From Aphanizomenon flos-aquae FACHB-1287 (GTDB taxonomy: Bacteria; Cyanobacteriota; Cyanobacteriia; Cyanobacteriales; Nostocaceae): a DNA stretch of 64,000 nt. Where the stretch lies: assembly GCF_014698755.1 (NCBI RefSeq), contig NZ_JACJTO010000001.1:159785-223784 (forward strand). The letters are read 5' to 3'. The notes under the pieces are model-generated. The model did no database searches. It saw only the letters and a list, made by a program, of their open reading frames with translations, and was not told where the DNA came from. Below, one piece after another: positions 36,726-44,849 of the stretch (position 1 is its first letter; each line of letters begins with the position of its first letter). Both the position numbers and the translations under genes were made by a program.

Positions 36726-38213
36726 GTGAGCAAGCAAATTACTCAATTTTATTATACAGCGGAACATAAACCCAATCAGTTAATTTACGGAAGTGGGCAA
36801 ACTGCGGTAATTACGGGATGGACAGTAAAAGAAACCCTACGCAAACACTTAAAAGATAATGAATACGCTGTCATTGGACAATTATACTCACCAACTAGAG
36901 GTATAAACTTATTAATTCGTAATTTGTTACTTAATCCTCACGTTCGGTATTTAGTTATTCTCAACGCTACTAAAGAAGATAAAAACGCGGGTGCTTGTCA
37001 ATGTTTAGGTGATTTCTTCCGTTATGGTGTAGAAGCAAGTATTAGTGATACCGGGCGAAAATCTTGGGTAATTCGTTCTTTAATTCCGGGTTATATTGAT
37101 ATTGATATTGATATCAATGCTTTAGAAAAATTACGCCATTCTGTAGAAATTCAAGACGCAATATCAATTTCTGACGCTGTTGAAAAAATTCAATACTACA
37201 CCCAAAAAGAAACCGTTGCACCTTGGGGAATACCATTACAATTCCCTATGAATATAGTTGAACCAACGGTTTTTCCAGGAACACGATATGGACATAGAAT
37301 AGAAGGTAAAACCATTGCTGAAACTTGGGTAAAAATCATCCACAGAATTAAAACAACGGGGACAATTAGACCAACTGGTTATGATGGAAAATGGCAAGAA
37401 TTGATAGATTTAATGGCAGTTGTCACCGAAGAACCTGATGATTTTTATTTTCCCGAACCTAATTATTTACCAATAGATAGAAGTTTTTTAGAAGAATATA
37501 TTTCGCAAATATTAGATGATGCAATTAATCAAGAAGGGGTAAAATACACCTATGGACAAAGGTTGCGTTCTTGGTTTGGAAGAGATCAAATTGAACAGGT
37601 AATTGAAAAATTAATTGGAGAAATTGATGCTGCTAGTGCGGTCATGACTTTATGGGATGTTAAAGATCATGAAAAAGGTGGTAGTCCGTGTTTAAATCAT
37701 ATTTGGTTAAGAGTAGTTGATAATGAATTATCATTAACTGCTGTTTTGAGAAGTAACGATATGTTTGCAGCTTGGCCAGCTAATGCTATGGGATTGAGGG
37801 CTTTACAAAAACATATTAGAAATGAGATTTGTCAACGTTCTCAATATGATTTGAAACTAGGACCATTAATAACTCTGAGTCAGTCTGCTCATATTTATGA
37901 TGATACTTGGAGTAATGCGGAACAGCTAATTAAAGAACAATATTCTGCAATTTGTAAAAAATTAGATTATTATGATCCTGCGGGTAATTTTTTAATAGAA
38001 ATAGCAGATGATAAGATAGTTGTTACCCATACAACCCCTGGAAGTGGTGAAATTGTCGGTTGCTATTCTGGGAAAAATCCTTTGAAAATGATTAAAGAAA
38101 TTTGTGCTGCTTTACCTGCGATACGTCCAGATCATGCAGGGTATTTGGGTATGGAATTACAAAAAGCGGCAAATTGTCTTAAAATTGATAAGTCATACAT
38201 TCAGGATCGATAA
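36726..38213 (+). CDS. thyA: Thymidylate synthase fused to N- and C-terminal DUF4346-like segments
   Basis: A 495-residue protein, almost twice the size of a plain ThyA (~264). Residues about 25-160 resemble the MtrA/DUF4346-like domain (VIGQLYSPTRGINLLIRNLL). Residues about 180-420 are the synthase: the nucleophile is C322 in GGSPCLNHIW, the phosphate and folate region LRSNDMFAAWPANAMG matches RS-x-D-x3-x2-PxN, and SQSAHIYDDTW corresponds to the nucleotide-binding end. The C-terminal ~75 residues are again DUF4346-like (TTPGSGEIVGCYSGKNP). It would convert dUMP to dTMP. The start is GTG at 36726. A dCMP deaminase lies downstream in the same orientation, which supports a dUMP/dTMP role. Confidence 0.82.
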   Translation: MSKQITQFYYTAEHKPNQLIYGSGQTAVITGWTVKETLRKHLKDNEYAVIGQLYSPTRGINLLIRNLLLNPHVRYLVILNATKEDKNAGACQCLGDFFRYGVEASISDTGRKSWVIRSLIPGYIDIDIDINALEKLRHSVEIQDAISISDAVEKIQYYTQKETVAPWGIPLQFPMNIVEPTVFPGTRYGHRIEGKTIAETWVKIIHRIKTTGTIRPTGYDGKWQELIDLMAVVTEEPDDFYFPEPNYLPIDRSFLEEYISQILDDAINQEGVKYTYGQRLRSWFGRDQIEQVIEKLIGEIDAASAVMTLWDVKDHEKGGSPCLNHIWLRVVDNELSLTAVLRSNDMFAAWPANAMGLRALQKHIRNEICQRSQYDLKLGPLITLSQSAHIYDDTWSNAEQLIKEQYSAICKKLDYYDPAGNFLIEIADDKIVVTHTTPGSGEIVGCYSGKNPLKMIKEICAALPAIRPDHAGYLGMELQKAANCLKIDKSYIQDR

Positions 38214-38223
38214 CCACTAACAG

Positions 38224-38246
38224 ACAACCATTTTAGAAATGGTTGT
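38224..38246 (+). promoter_or_regulatory. Perfect 10-bp-stem hairpin after thyA
   Basis: ACAACCATTT and its exact complement AAATGGTTGT flank a three-base loop, 11 bases after the thyA stop. It is not followed by a T-run, so it is not a classic terminator. It may be an mRNA processing or stabilising element between thyA and the small membrane protein. Confidence 0.6.
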
Positions 38247-38285
38247 AGAAAATTCTAGTGTTTTCCAATGCTCAGGGGGTATTTT

Positions 38286-38489
38286 ATGTCAGTTTTAGGT
38301 TTTTTAGGTTCAGATCAACAAACTCGCTGGACAGGGGTACAAGCAATAAGCAACGTATTGGCAATTATTCTTTCACTGATTGCTATATTCAAACCTTCTG
38401 ATTCATCTAATCTAAATCTCAGAACAGATATTAATTCTCAGACACAAGCAAATCCAAATAAAACAGTCTCTCCAGGCTCAAATAAATAG
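38286..38489 (+). CDS. Small single-transmembrane protein, function unknown
   Basis: A 67-residue protein from ATG 38286, which has AGGGGGT five bases upstream and is a better start than ATG 38268. One transmembrane helix (about residues 21-40, ISNVLAIILSLIAIFKP) is followed by a polar Asn/Ser/Thr-rich tail. I recognise no family. It sits between the thymidylate synthase and the deoxyribosyltransferase-like gene. Confidence 0.6.
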   Translation: MSVLGFLGSDQQTRWTGVQAISNVLAIILSLIAIFKPSDSSNLNLRTDINSQTQANPNKTVSPGSNK

Positions 38490-38610
38490 TATATTTTGTT
38501 TTTATTAACAAAGATATTTATATTTCAAGCTTATATTTTTGTAATAAAACTAAAATTTGTTGATTCAACACCGAAAAGAATATAACTTGTAAAGCAAGGT
38601 AACTAATAAA

Positions 38611-39036
38611 ATGTACAAAATATATGTGTCTGGTGCTTTAACTAACGTAGAAAATCCAATAGAAACTAAAGCACTATATGAAAAAATAGGCTCAGTTTGC
38701 GAAGAAATTGGTTTTCAAGCTTATGTACCGCATTTACATACTGACCCAGTGAATAATCCTGATATTACTCCTCGTGAAGTTTTTGATAAAGATAAACATC
38801 AAGTTAGTATATCTGACTTAGTTATTGCTTATCTTGGTTCGCTTTCTTTCGGTGTGGGAATGGAATTAGCTTATGCGGAAAACAACAAAATTCCTATCAT
38901 TGTTTTGTACGAAACAGGTAAGCGGATATCAAGATTTCCTCTCGGTATTCCCTCTGTGATTGCTATAATTCAGTTTAATGACCATGAAGATGCTTTAAAT
39001 CAATTAAAAACTGTTTTATTAAATTGGAAACAATAG
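38611..39036 (+). CDS. Nucleoside 2-deoxyribosyltransferase-like protein
   Basis: A 141-residue protein with the flavodoxin-like fold of the nucleoside 2-deoxyribosyltransferase family. The N-terminal strand is YKIYVSGALTNVENP, the central helix begins LYEKIGSVCEEIGFQAYVPH, and DKHQVSISDLVIAYLGSLSFGVGMELAYA contains the usual D-x(5)-G-x(2)-E pattern. The family cleaves N-glycosidic bonds of deoxynucleosides or related compounds; some relatives act on NAD or nucleotide signals. It is flanked by a dCMP deaminase 57 bases downstream. Confidence 0.78.
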   Translation: MYKIYVSGALTNVENPIETKALYEKIGSVCEEIGFQAYVPHLHTDPVNNPDITPREVFDKDKHQVSISDLVIAYLGSLSFGVGMELAYAENNKIPIIVLYETGKRISRFPLGIPSVIAIIQFNDHEDALNQLKTVLLNWKQ

Positions 39037-39093
39037 TATCTAGGATTTTTATTCTCAGCCAAGTAGTATAGTAAACTTTGAAATTAAAAGATC

Positions 39094-39654
39094 ATGCAAG
39101 ATATTTCCTCATCTGATAAATACCACCAAAGACCAACATGGGATGAATATTTCCTCATGTTGGCTAAATTAGCCGCAACTCGCTCAACTTGTCTTGCTTT
39201 TCCAGTCGGTGCTGTAATTGTTAAAAATAAGCAAGTTGTAGCCACAGGTTATAATGGTTCACCGTCAGGCTCGGCTCATTGTATAACCCAAGGATACTGT
39301 TATCCAGGTTTAAATAGCTGTGATGCTAGTAAAATACTACCATCAAGGGCTGTACACGCGGAAGCAAATGCGATCGCTCAAGCCTCAAAGTATGGTATAT
39401 CTACAGATGGATCAAGTATATACGTAACATTAGAACCCTGTTTATCTTGTTTGAAGTTAATTATCTCCGCTGGAATTAAAGAAGTATTTTATGAAACTTC
39501 TTTTAATAGTGGAGAAAAAGCTTTAGTTAGAGATTCTTTTGTTAACGAAGGTTTAGTTACAATTAAGCAAGTTCAACTTTCTGAAAATATAGCTAAAAAG
39601 GCTGCTTCCTTCCTATTATCTTCTATTTCTGTGAGTGATTTTGTAAATACTTAA
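39094..39654 (+). CDS. Deoxycytidylate (dCMP) deaminase
   Basis: A 186-residue zinc enzyme that makes dUMP from dCMP. The catalytic H88-A-E90 (AVHAEANAI) and the zinc cysteines C116-x2-C119 (EPCLSCLK) are present. The N-terminal signature RPTWDEYFLMLAKLAATRST is that of ComEB-like dCMP deaminases. It would supply dUMP to the thymidylate synthase encoded upstream. Phage-defence deaminases of the same superfamily also exist, but this one is short and lacks an extra P-loop domain. Confidence 0.88.
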   Translation: MQDISSSDKYHQRPTWDEYFLMLAKLAATRSTCLAFPVGAVIVKNKQVVATGYNGSPSGSAHCITQGYCYPGLNSCDASKILPSRAVHAEANAIAQASKYGISTDGSSIYVTLEPCLSCLKLIISAGIKEVFYETSFNSGEKALVRDSFVNEGLVTIKQVQLSENIAKKAASFLLSSISVSDFVNT

Positions 39655-39689
39655 TCTCAAAGAGACTTAGGAATCTGTCAGGATAATAT

Positions 39690-39877
39690 CAATAGTGTAG
39701 CAGTGCATAAATTTTCTATTTTAGAATATTTTTGTCGTTGCATAATAGCAGTATGAATTATGTTTTGCGCAAAGGCGCAAAGTTTAAGATTTTGATCGTG
39801 TGGTGTAACCATATTTTCTTGATTGTACACTCCTATTCAACAAAATTTGTGGTAGTATCAAGTCTTCCATCTTCCAT
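39690..39877 (+). repeat. 188-bp direct repeat, left copy (includes the devA 3' end)
   Basis: This block matches 43112-43299 at about 93 percent by eye (14 differences, no gaps). Its last 45 bases are the final 14 codons and stop of the devA gene on the minus strand and are identical in both copies. The rest is non-coding. Together the copies bracket the second devBCA operon. Confidence 0.92.
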
Positions 39878-40525
39878 GTGAATAACACGATCAGCTATAT
39901 CTAAAATTCGATCATCATGGGTAACAAGTAAAATAGTACAATGTTGCTCTTTGGCTAAAATTTGCATTAAATTAACTACATCTCTACCTGTTTTTTTATC
40001 TAATGCTGCTGTAGGTTCATCTGCTAAAACTATGCTAGGATGACCGACTAAAGCGCGAGCGATAGCTACTCTTTGTTTTTGTCCTCCAGATAAATTATCA
40101 GGATAATAGTTTATTCTTTCACCTAAACCAACTTCTTTTAGTATAGCTTCTGATTTGGCGATAGCTTGTTTTTTGCTAATATTTTCATGAAGTTCTATGG
40201 ACATTTGTACATTTTCTCTTGCTGTTAAAAATGGTAATAAATTATGCGCCTGAAAAATATAACCAATATGACGACGTATTTGGACTAATTGCTCTTCACT
40301 TGCTCCATATAATTCTTGATTTAATTCTTGTAAACTACCATTTTGTACTGAGCGTAAAGCACCAATTAAGGAAAGTAAAGTTGTTTTTCCTGAACCAGAA
40401 GGACCTGTCAAAATTACAATTTCTCCTGCTTTAATTTCTAAATTAATATCAAATAATACCTGTTTTGTTAATTCTTTTTCACCATAAAAATGGTTTAAAT
40501 CCTCAATTTTTATACTTGGGTTCAT
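39833..40525 (-). CDS. devA: DevA-family ABC exporter ATP-binding subunit (operon 2)
   Basis: A 230-residue ATPase paralogous to the one at 6130-6849. Walker A is GPSGSGKTT, signature NLSGGQKQR, Walker B VLADEPTAALDK and the switch histidine is in LLVTHDDR. The protein ends MEDGRLDTTTNFVE; exactly this tail is also present as an orphan at 43255-43299. It is the last gene of the second devBCA operon (order B-C-A on the minus strand). Confidence 0.93.
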   Translation of the reverse strand: MNPSIKIEDLNHFYGEKELTKQVLFDINLEIKAGEIVILTGPSGSGKTTLLSLIGALRSVQNGSLQELNQELYGASEEQLVQIRRHIGYIFQAHNLLPFLTARENVQMSIELHENISKKQAIAKSEAILKEVGLGERINYYPDNLSGGQKQRVAIARALVGHPSIVLADEPTAALDKKTGRDVVNLMQILAKEQHCTILLVTHDDRILDIADRVIHMEDGRLDTTTNFVE

Positions 40526-40561
40526 AACTAGTTAAAACTCCTCAAAACTGTTAAAAAACTA

Positions 40562-41731
40562 TTAAAAAATATCAGCAGGATCGGCAGATTTTAATTTAGC
40601 AACGGCAGTTGCACCAGAAATAAAACACATTAGCATTGTTGCGATGAAGACAAAGATTCCTCTTTCCCAAGTCATAACTACGGGTAAAAGAGTAGCTGCT
40701 TTTGTAAAATGGTATTGAATTATGGCAATGAGAAAGCCGGGAATATAGCCTAAAATAGCAATTAAAACAGCTTGTTGTAATACCATTGATAGGAGGTATT
40801 TATTACGATAACCAATGGCTTTTAATGTAGCATATTGAGGTAAATGTTCAGAAACATTAGAATAAAGAATTTGATAAACAACGACAATTCCCACAATAAT
40901 TCCTAATGCAACTCCTAAGTTAAAAATAAAGCCAATTGCTGTGCTAGTTTGCCAGTAATTTTTTTCAAAGTTAATAAATTCTTGTTTACTTAAAATTTTC
41001 ACATCTTTGGGTAAATACTGTTTAAGTTTTTTACCAAAATATTCTAAATTTGCATCAGGTTTTAATTTAATAAAACCAATATCTATTATGCCTTTTTTAC
41101 GGTTAGAAAAAATCCTTTGAAAATTCAAATGACTGGTGATTAAATTACCATCTGAACCAAAAGATGTACCTAATTGAAATAAACCAGCTACTGTGATTTT
41201 CCGATTATTTCCACTAGCTGTTATTTCAGTAGTTACTGTTTTTTGTTTTTTAAATTCAGCAACAACTGGACCAAATTCACGTCTTGAACCTTGATCAAAT
41301 AATACTTGATCTGGTATTTTTAATTTATCTATATTTTCATGAACACCTGGTAAATCAAAAATTTGATGTCTAATATCAAAACCAATGATAAAAATATTCC
41401 GCCAATTATTTCTGGTTTGAGGATTTTTCCATTGGCCAAAACCCAAATAAATTGGAGTAACAAAATCTACTTCTGGAAAAGCTAAAGTTTGAGTTAAACG
41501 ACGTTCAGGAAAACTTTCCATAGCAATTAAAGCGTTACTACGAGGACTAATTAAAAAATAATCTCCATTTAATCCTTGATGTAAACGCACAGCACTATCA
41601 AATAAAGCATCACGAATACCTAACTGCATAAAAACAATAACTACTGCGAAAATTACGCCAGAAAGGGCAACAATTAGTCTAATTTTTTGATATCTTAGTT
41701 GTAGCCAAGCTGTAGGAAGTTTGTTAAACAT
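40562..41731 (-). CDS. devC: DevC-family ABC exporter permease (operon 2)
   Basis: A 389-residue membrane subunit paralogous to the one at 4883-6037, with the same layout. The N-terminal helix is LIVALSGVIFAVVIVFMQLG, a periplasmic domain follows, and three C-terminal helices end in KSADPADIF. The N-terminus is MFNKLPTAWLQLRYQKI. It lies 36 bases upstream of devA and 41 bases after devB. Confidence 0.93.
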   Translation of the reverse strand: MFNKLPTAWLQLRYQKIRLIVALSGVIFAVVIVFMQLGIRDALFDSAVRLHQGLNGDYFLISPRSNALIAMESFPERRLTQTLAFPEVDFVTPIYLGFGQWKNPQTRNNWRNIFIIGFDIRHQIFDLPGVHENIDKLKIPDQVLFDQGSRREFGPVVAEFKKQKTVTTEITASGNNRKITVAGLFQLGTSFGSDGNLITSHLNFQRIFSNRKKGIIDIGFIKLKPDANLEYFGKKLKQYLPKDVKILSKQEFINFEKNYWQTSTAIGFIFNLGVALGIIVGIVVVYQILYSNVSEHLPQYATLKAIGYRNKYLLSMVLQQAVLIAILGYIPGFLIAIIQYHFTKAATLLPVVMTWERGIFVFIATMLMCFISGATAVAKLKSADPADIF

Positions 41732-41772
41732 GGTTGATTTTATGAGTAATAATTGAGATATTAAACAAGATA

Positions 41773-43080
41773 TTAATTATCAGTTTTTCCAGGATTAATA
41801 ATGACATTAACTTGTAAATTAGTCAACCGAGAAACTTTGATACTGTCTTGGGGATTTAATTTAATTTTTACTTCCACGACTCTAGCATCTGCGTCTGCTA
41901 CTGGATCTGTACCTAATACATTTTTGCTACTAATTTCCAAGCCAATTTCATCCACAATTCCCGTTAATTCTTCAACAATACCGTCAGCTTTTATGGTGGC
42001 AATTTGCCCTAATTTTACTTTATTAATATCGGTTTCATATATTTCAGTTGTGACATACATTTGTTGAGTATTACCAATCGCAACAATGCCTTTATTACTA
42101 ATAAGTTCACCTGGCCAAGTGTGAATTTTAATAATTTGCCCCTTTTGAGGGGAACGAACATAGGATAAATCTAAATTAGCTTGAGCAGTTTTGACGGCTT
42201 TTTGTGCAGCTTCTAATTGTGTATTTGCTAGTATTACATCCGTAGGTCTTACTTCTGATACTGCTGCTAAAGTTGCTTTTTCTTGATTAATTTGACGACT
42301 AACTGTGTTAATAGTACGATTAAGATTTGCGGTAGCTTGATTAATTTGCTCTTGTTTAGTGGTAATAATTTGATTTAAAGTTGATTTTGCTTCTTTTAGT
42401 TGATTTTCTTTGATTTCTTTTTGCAGACAAATGTTATCTTTTTGCGAAGTGGAAATAGCACCATCTGTATATAAATTTTCATAGCGACTACATTCTGTTT
42501 GAGCATTTTTTAATTCAGATTTAATTCTCTGAATGACAGCTTTTTGAGTATTTTTTTGCCCTTGTAAATCGTATTTTAAACTAGCAATGGTGGCTTTTTG
42601 GGTGGCAATTTGTCCTTGTAATTCGGCTTGATTTGCTTGAAATTTTGATTTTTGAGCAGTAATTTCACCTTGTTTTGCACCAGCTTTTATTTGTTGTAAA
42701 CGTGCATTGGCAACTTTAACATTTGTTTTAGCTTCTTCTAAAATTGCAGTGAGGCGATCGCTATTATCAAGAATTGCAATGATTTGTCCAGTTTTTACTT
42801 GTTGTCCACGTTTAACTAAAAGTTTTTTAACTTTTGCACCTTCCATAAAAGCGGGGGCTGATAATTGAATGACTTCTCCCTGGGGTTCTAAATATCCTAA
42901 AGCTGCTATTGCTTGAGGAGGAAGTTGATTTTGTGAAGAAACTGGTAAAGATGTTTGATTAGGTAACTGTTTTTTTACTATAGAGTAGGCGATCGCAATC
43001 ACAAATCCTGAACTAACTATAGCAATAATTAAGGTAGTTGTACCACTCTTTTTAAAAGGATTGAATAGTTGCAAATTCAT
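41773..43080 (-). CDS. devB: DevB-family membrane fusion protein (operon 2)
   Basis: A 435-residue periplasmic adaptor with one membrane anchor (about 14-35), a beta segment PQGEVIQLSAPAFMEG, then a long coiled-coil hairpin (about 110-290) rich in Lys, Gln and Thr, and a second beta segment YVRSPQKGQIIKIHTWPGE. It is shorter than the operon 1 DevB mainly in the coiled coil. It starts 32 bases from the right-hand 188-bp direct repeat, so the repeat must contain or adjoin its promoter. Confidence 0.92.
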   Translation of the reverse strand: MNLQLFNPFKKSGTTTLIIAIVSSGFVIAIAYSIVKKQLPNQTSLPVSSQNQLPPQAIAALGYLEPQGEVIQLSAPAFMEGAKVKKLLVKRGQQVKTGQIIAILDNSDRLTAILEEAKTNVKVANARLQQIKAGAKQGEITAQKSKFQANQAELQGQIATQKATIASLKYDLQGQKNTQKAVIQRIKSELKNAQTECSRYENLYTDGAISTSQKDNICLQKEIKENQLKEAKSTLNQIITTKQEQINQATANLNRTINTVSRQINQEKATLAAVSEVRPTDVILANTQLEAAQKAVKTAQANLDLSYVRSPQKGQIIKIHTWPGELISNKGIVAIGNTQQMYVTTEIYETDINKVKLGQIATIKADGIVEELTGIVDEIGLEISSKNVLGTDPVADADARVVEVKIKLNPQDSIKVSRLTNLQVNVIINPGKTDN

Positions 43081-43111
43081 ATTTACTCACGTTTTTAATT
43101 GCGTTATTATC

Positions 43112-43299
43112 CAATAGTGTATCAGTGTATAAATTTTCTATTTTAGTATATCTTGGGCGTTGCATAATAGCAGTATGAATTAGGTTTCACGCAAAGGCAC
43201 AAAGTTTGAGATTTTGATCGTGTGGTGCAACCATATTTCCTTGATTATACACTCCTATTCAACAAAATTTGTGGTAGTATCAAGTCTTCCATCTTCCAT
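43112..43299 (+). repeat. 188-bp direct repeat, right copy (orphan devA 3' end)
   Basis: This is the partner of 39690-39877. Positions 43255-43299 encode, on the minus strand, the same MEDGRLDTTTNFVE plus stop as the real devA but are detached from any devA body. On the other side of this tail the frame runs into unrelated remnant coding sequence (about 43300-43397, reading PPECRLGKGLELFWF on the minus strand). The block lies directly upstream of devB of operon 2. Confidence 0.92.
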
Positions 43300-43397
43300 C
43301 TAAACCTTGAATTTTAATCATATAAGGTTCAAGACGATTTCTAAACCAAAATAACTCTAATCCTTTTCCTAACCGACATTCTGGAGGAGCAAGTTCT
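43300..43397 (-). pseudogene. Short gene remnant fused to the orphan devA tail
   Basis: The minus strand reads ELAPPECRLGKGLELFWF and then NRLEPYMIKIQGLDG before meeting the repeat border at 43299. It looks like real coding sequence, but I cannot name the family. It has no start in frame and is cut by the repeat, so I call it a remnant. Confidence 0.4.
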
Positions 43398-43477
43398 TGG
43401 TTGGGGAGTGGTTATATCCCCATAATCAAACTGGCTATAAATACAGGTAACTAATTATAAAGTTAGCAAAATTTTGG

Positions 43478-44791
43478 CTATTCATTCATGTTATGATAAG
43501 TAGCAACGGCAGAAGGTGAAATCCGATTTAAATAGCGGAAAATCCAATATTTAAAAATCGTATCTAAAATTACGGGAAATGTGGCAATAAACAAAAAAAT
43601 AAAATCACGATTGGCTGCTAATCCCCAATGTCTTGATATCCCTTCTAAAAGAACTTCCCACCCATGGGGAGAGTGGAAACCAACAAAAACATCTGTAAAT
43701 AAAATGATAATAAATGCTTTAGCACTATCACTCAAACCATACACTACATTATCAAAGAAATCTTTTAAAACGGCAATAGAAGATTTACTCACAAGTAATA
43801 AAATAGTGAAAGTAATTACTGCAAAAATATCAGCAAATACATTTTTAATGGCATTATTACCTTCTTTCCTAAATTCCTCCTTTACTTCCTCAGCTTTCTC
43901 CTTCAATTTTGTTTCTAATTCTTCAGCCTCAAGCGGAGGTGCATTACTAATTAATGCTTCAAATTTAATTCTTTCTTCAAATCTTTGTAATGTTAATAAT
44001 CCTTCTTCTTCCATTTCTCCATTTAAGAAAATTTCTACTTTTTTCTCATCGCGGAAATGTTCTACCAATGGTCCGACAATTAAAACCTTTGATAGTTGAT
44101 GGGTCAGAAGAGGAACAATAATTAGTAAAAGTATAAATCGAATTGAGATAATACTTCTTTGTTGAGCTTTACGAAAATTTTGAACTACATCTTGTTCAGA
44201 CTCTGGATCTAATTCTACTTGTAGTCGAGTAATAGTATTGAAAATTGAGCGCGGTAAAATACCTGTGGTATTCGTTTTTCCTTTTTTGATGTTTTTGTTA
44301 GTCTGATTTGATGTTTTAGGGATAAACGGTTGAGAATTAACTAAATCTGTAGGTAGTGTAACTGTTTGCAAATTTCTATCTTCATAAGTTGGTTCTATAT
44401 CATTATCGGTGTATTTAGAAGTAACTTGATCAATGAATTCTAGTTTCTCTAAAATTACTGCTGAATTAGTATATTCTATACCCAATTTTAGAGCGGCCTT
44501 TTGTTTAGATTCATTCGCAAACCACCGACTAGCTTTAAATTCTGTCAGCCGCATTTGCACAGTTTTTAATAACTTTTGTAAATCTCCTTGAAAATAATCC
44601 ATGACGCTGGAACTGTGCATGGTAAATTTGGAGTCTATTTTGTTACCATTGAAGTGTTTATCTTCAATGTCCTTAATTTTTATGGCCGCTTGATAAGCTG
44701 TATCTAAAGAGCGCTCTGGTGTCAGTAAATACCATCTGTAAGCAGCCAGTAAAAAGGGGTATATTTTTTGGCTAAACACTGTATTTTTCAT
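43478..44791 (-). CDS. pcxA: Proton extrusion protein PcxA (CemA homologue)
   Basis: A 437-residue inner-membrane protein needed for light-driven proton extrusion and CO2/bicarbonate uptake in cyanobacteria; its chloroplast homologue is CemA. The N-terminus (YRWYLLTPERSLDTAYQAA) and the C-terminal membrane domain with several helices (about residues 225-245, 320-345, 370-390 and 405-425) match the family. Conserved C-terminal segments are FTDVFVGFHSPHGWE and IFRYLNRISPSAVATYH. Confidence 0.92.
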   Translation of the reverse strand: MKNTVFSQKIYPFLLAAYRWYLLTPERSLDTAYQAAIKIKDIEDKHFNGNKIDSKFTMHSSSVMDYFQGDLQKLLKTVQMRLTEFKASRWFANESKQKAALKLGIEYTNSAVILEKLEFIDQVTSKYTDNDIEPTYEDRNLQTVTLPTDLVNSQPFIPKTSNQTNKNIKKGKTNTTGILPRSIFNTITRLQVELDPESEQDVVQNFRKAQQRSIISIRFILLLIIVPLLTHQLSKVLIVGPLVEHFRDEKKVEIFLNGEMEEEGLLTLQRFEERIKFEALISNAPPLEAEELETKLKEKAEEVKEEFRKEGNNAIKNVFADIFAVITFTILLLVSKSSIAVLKDFFDNVVYGLSDSAKAFIIILFTDVFVGFHSPHGWEVLLEGISRHWGLAANRDFIFLFIATFPVILDTIFKYWIFRYLNRISPSAVATYHNMNE

Positions 44792-44849
44792 CGAAATGAT
44801 TATTTGGCATTATCCACTAAATTCTTAACTTTAAGTTAACGCAAAAACC

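Noticed and set aside
39094..39654. Defence-type dCTP/dCMP deaminase
   Set aside because: It looks like an ordinary ComEB-type dCMP deaminase with no extra P-loop domain; a defence role is kept only as a hypothesis for the cluster.
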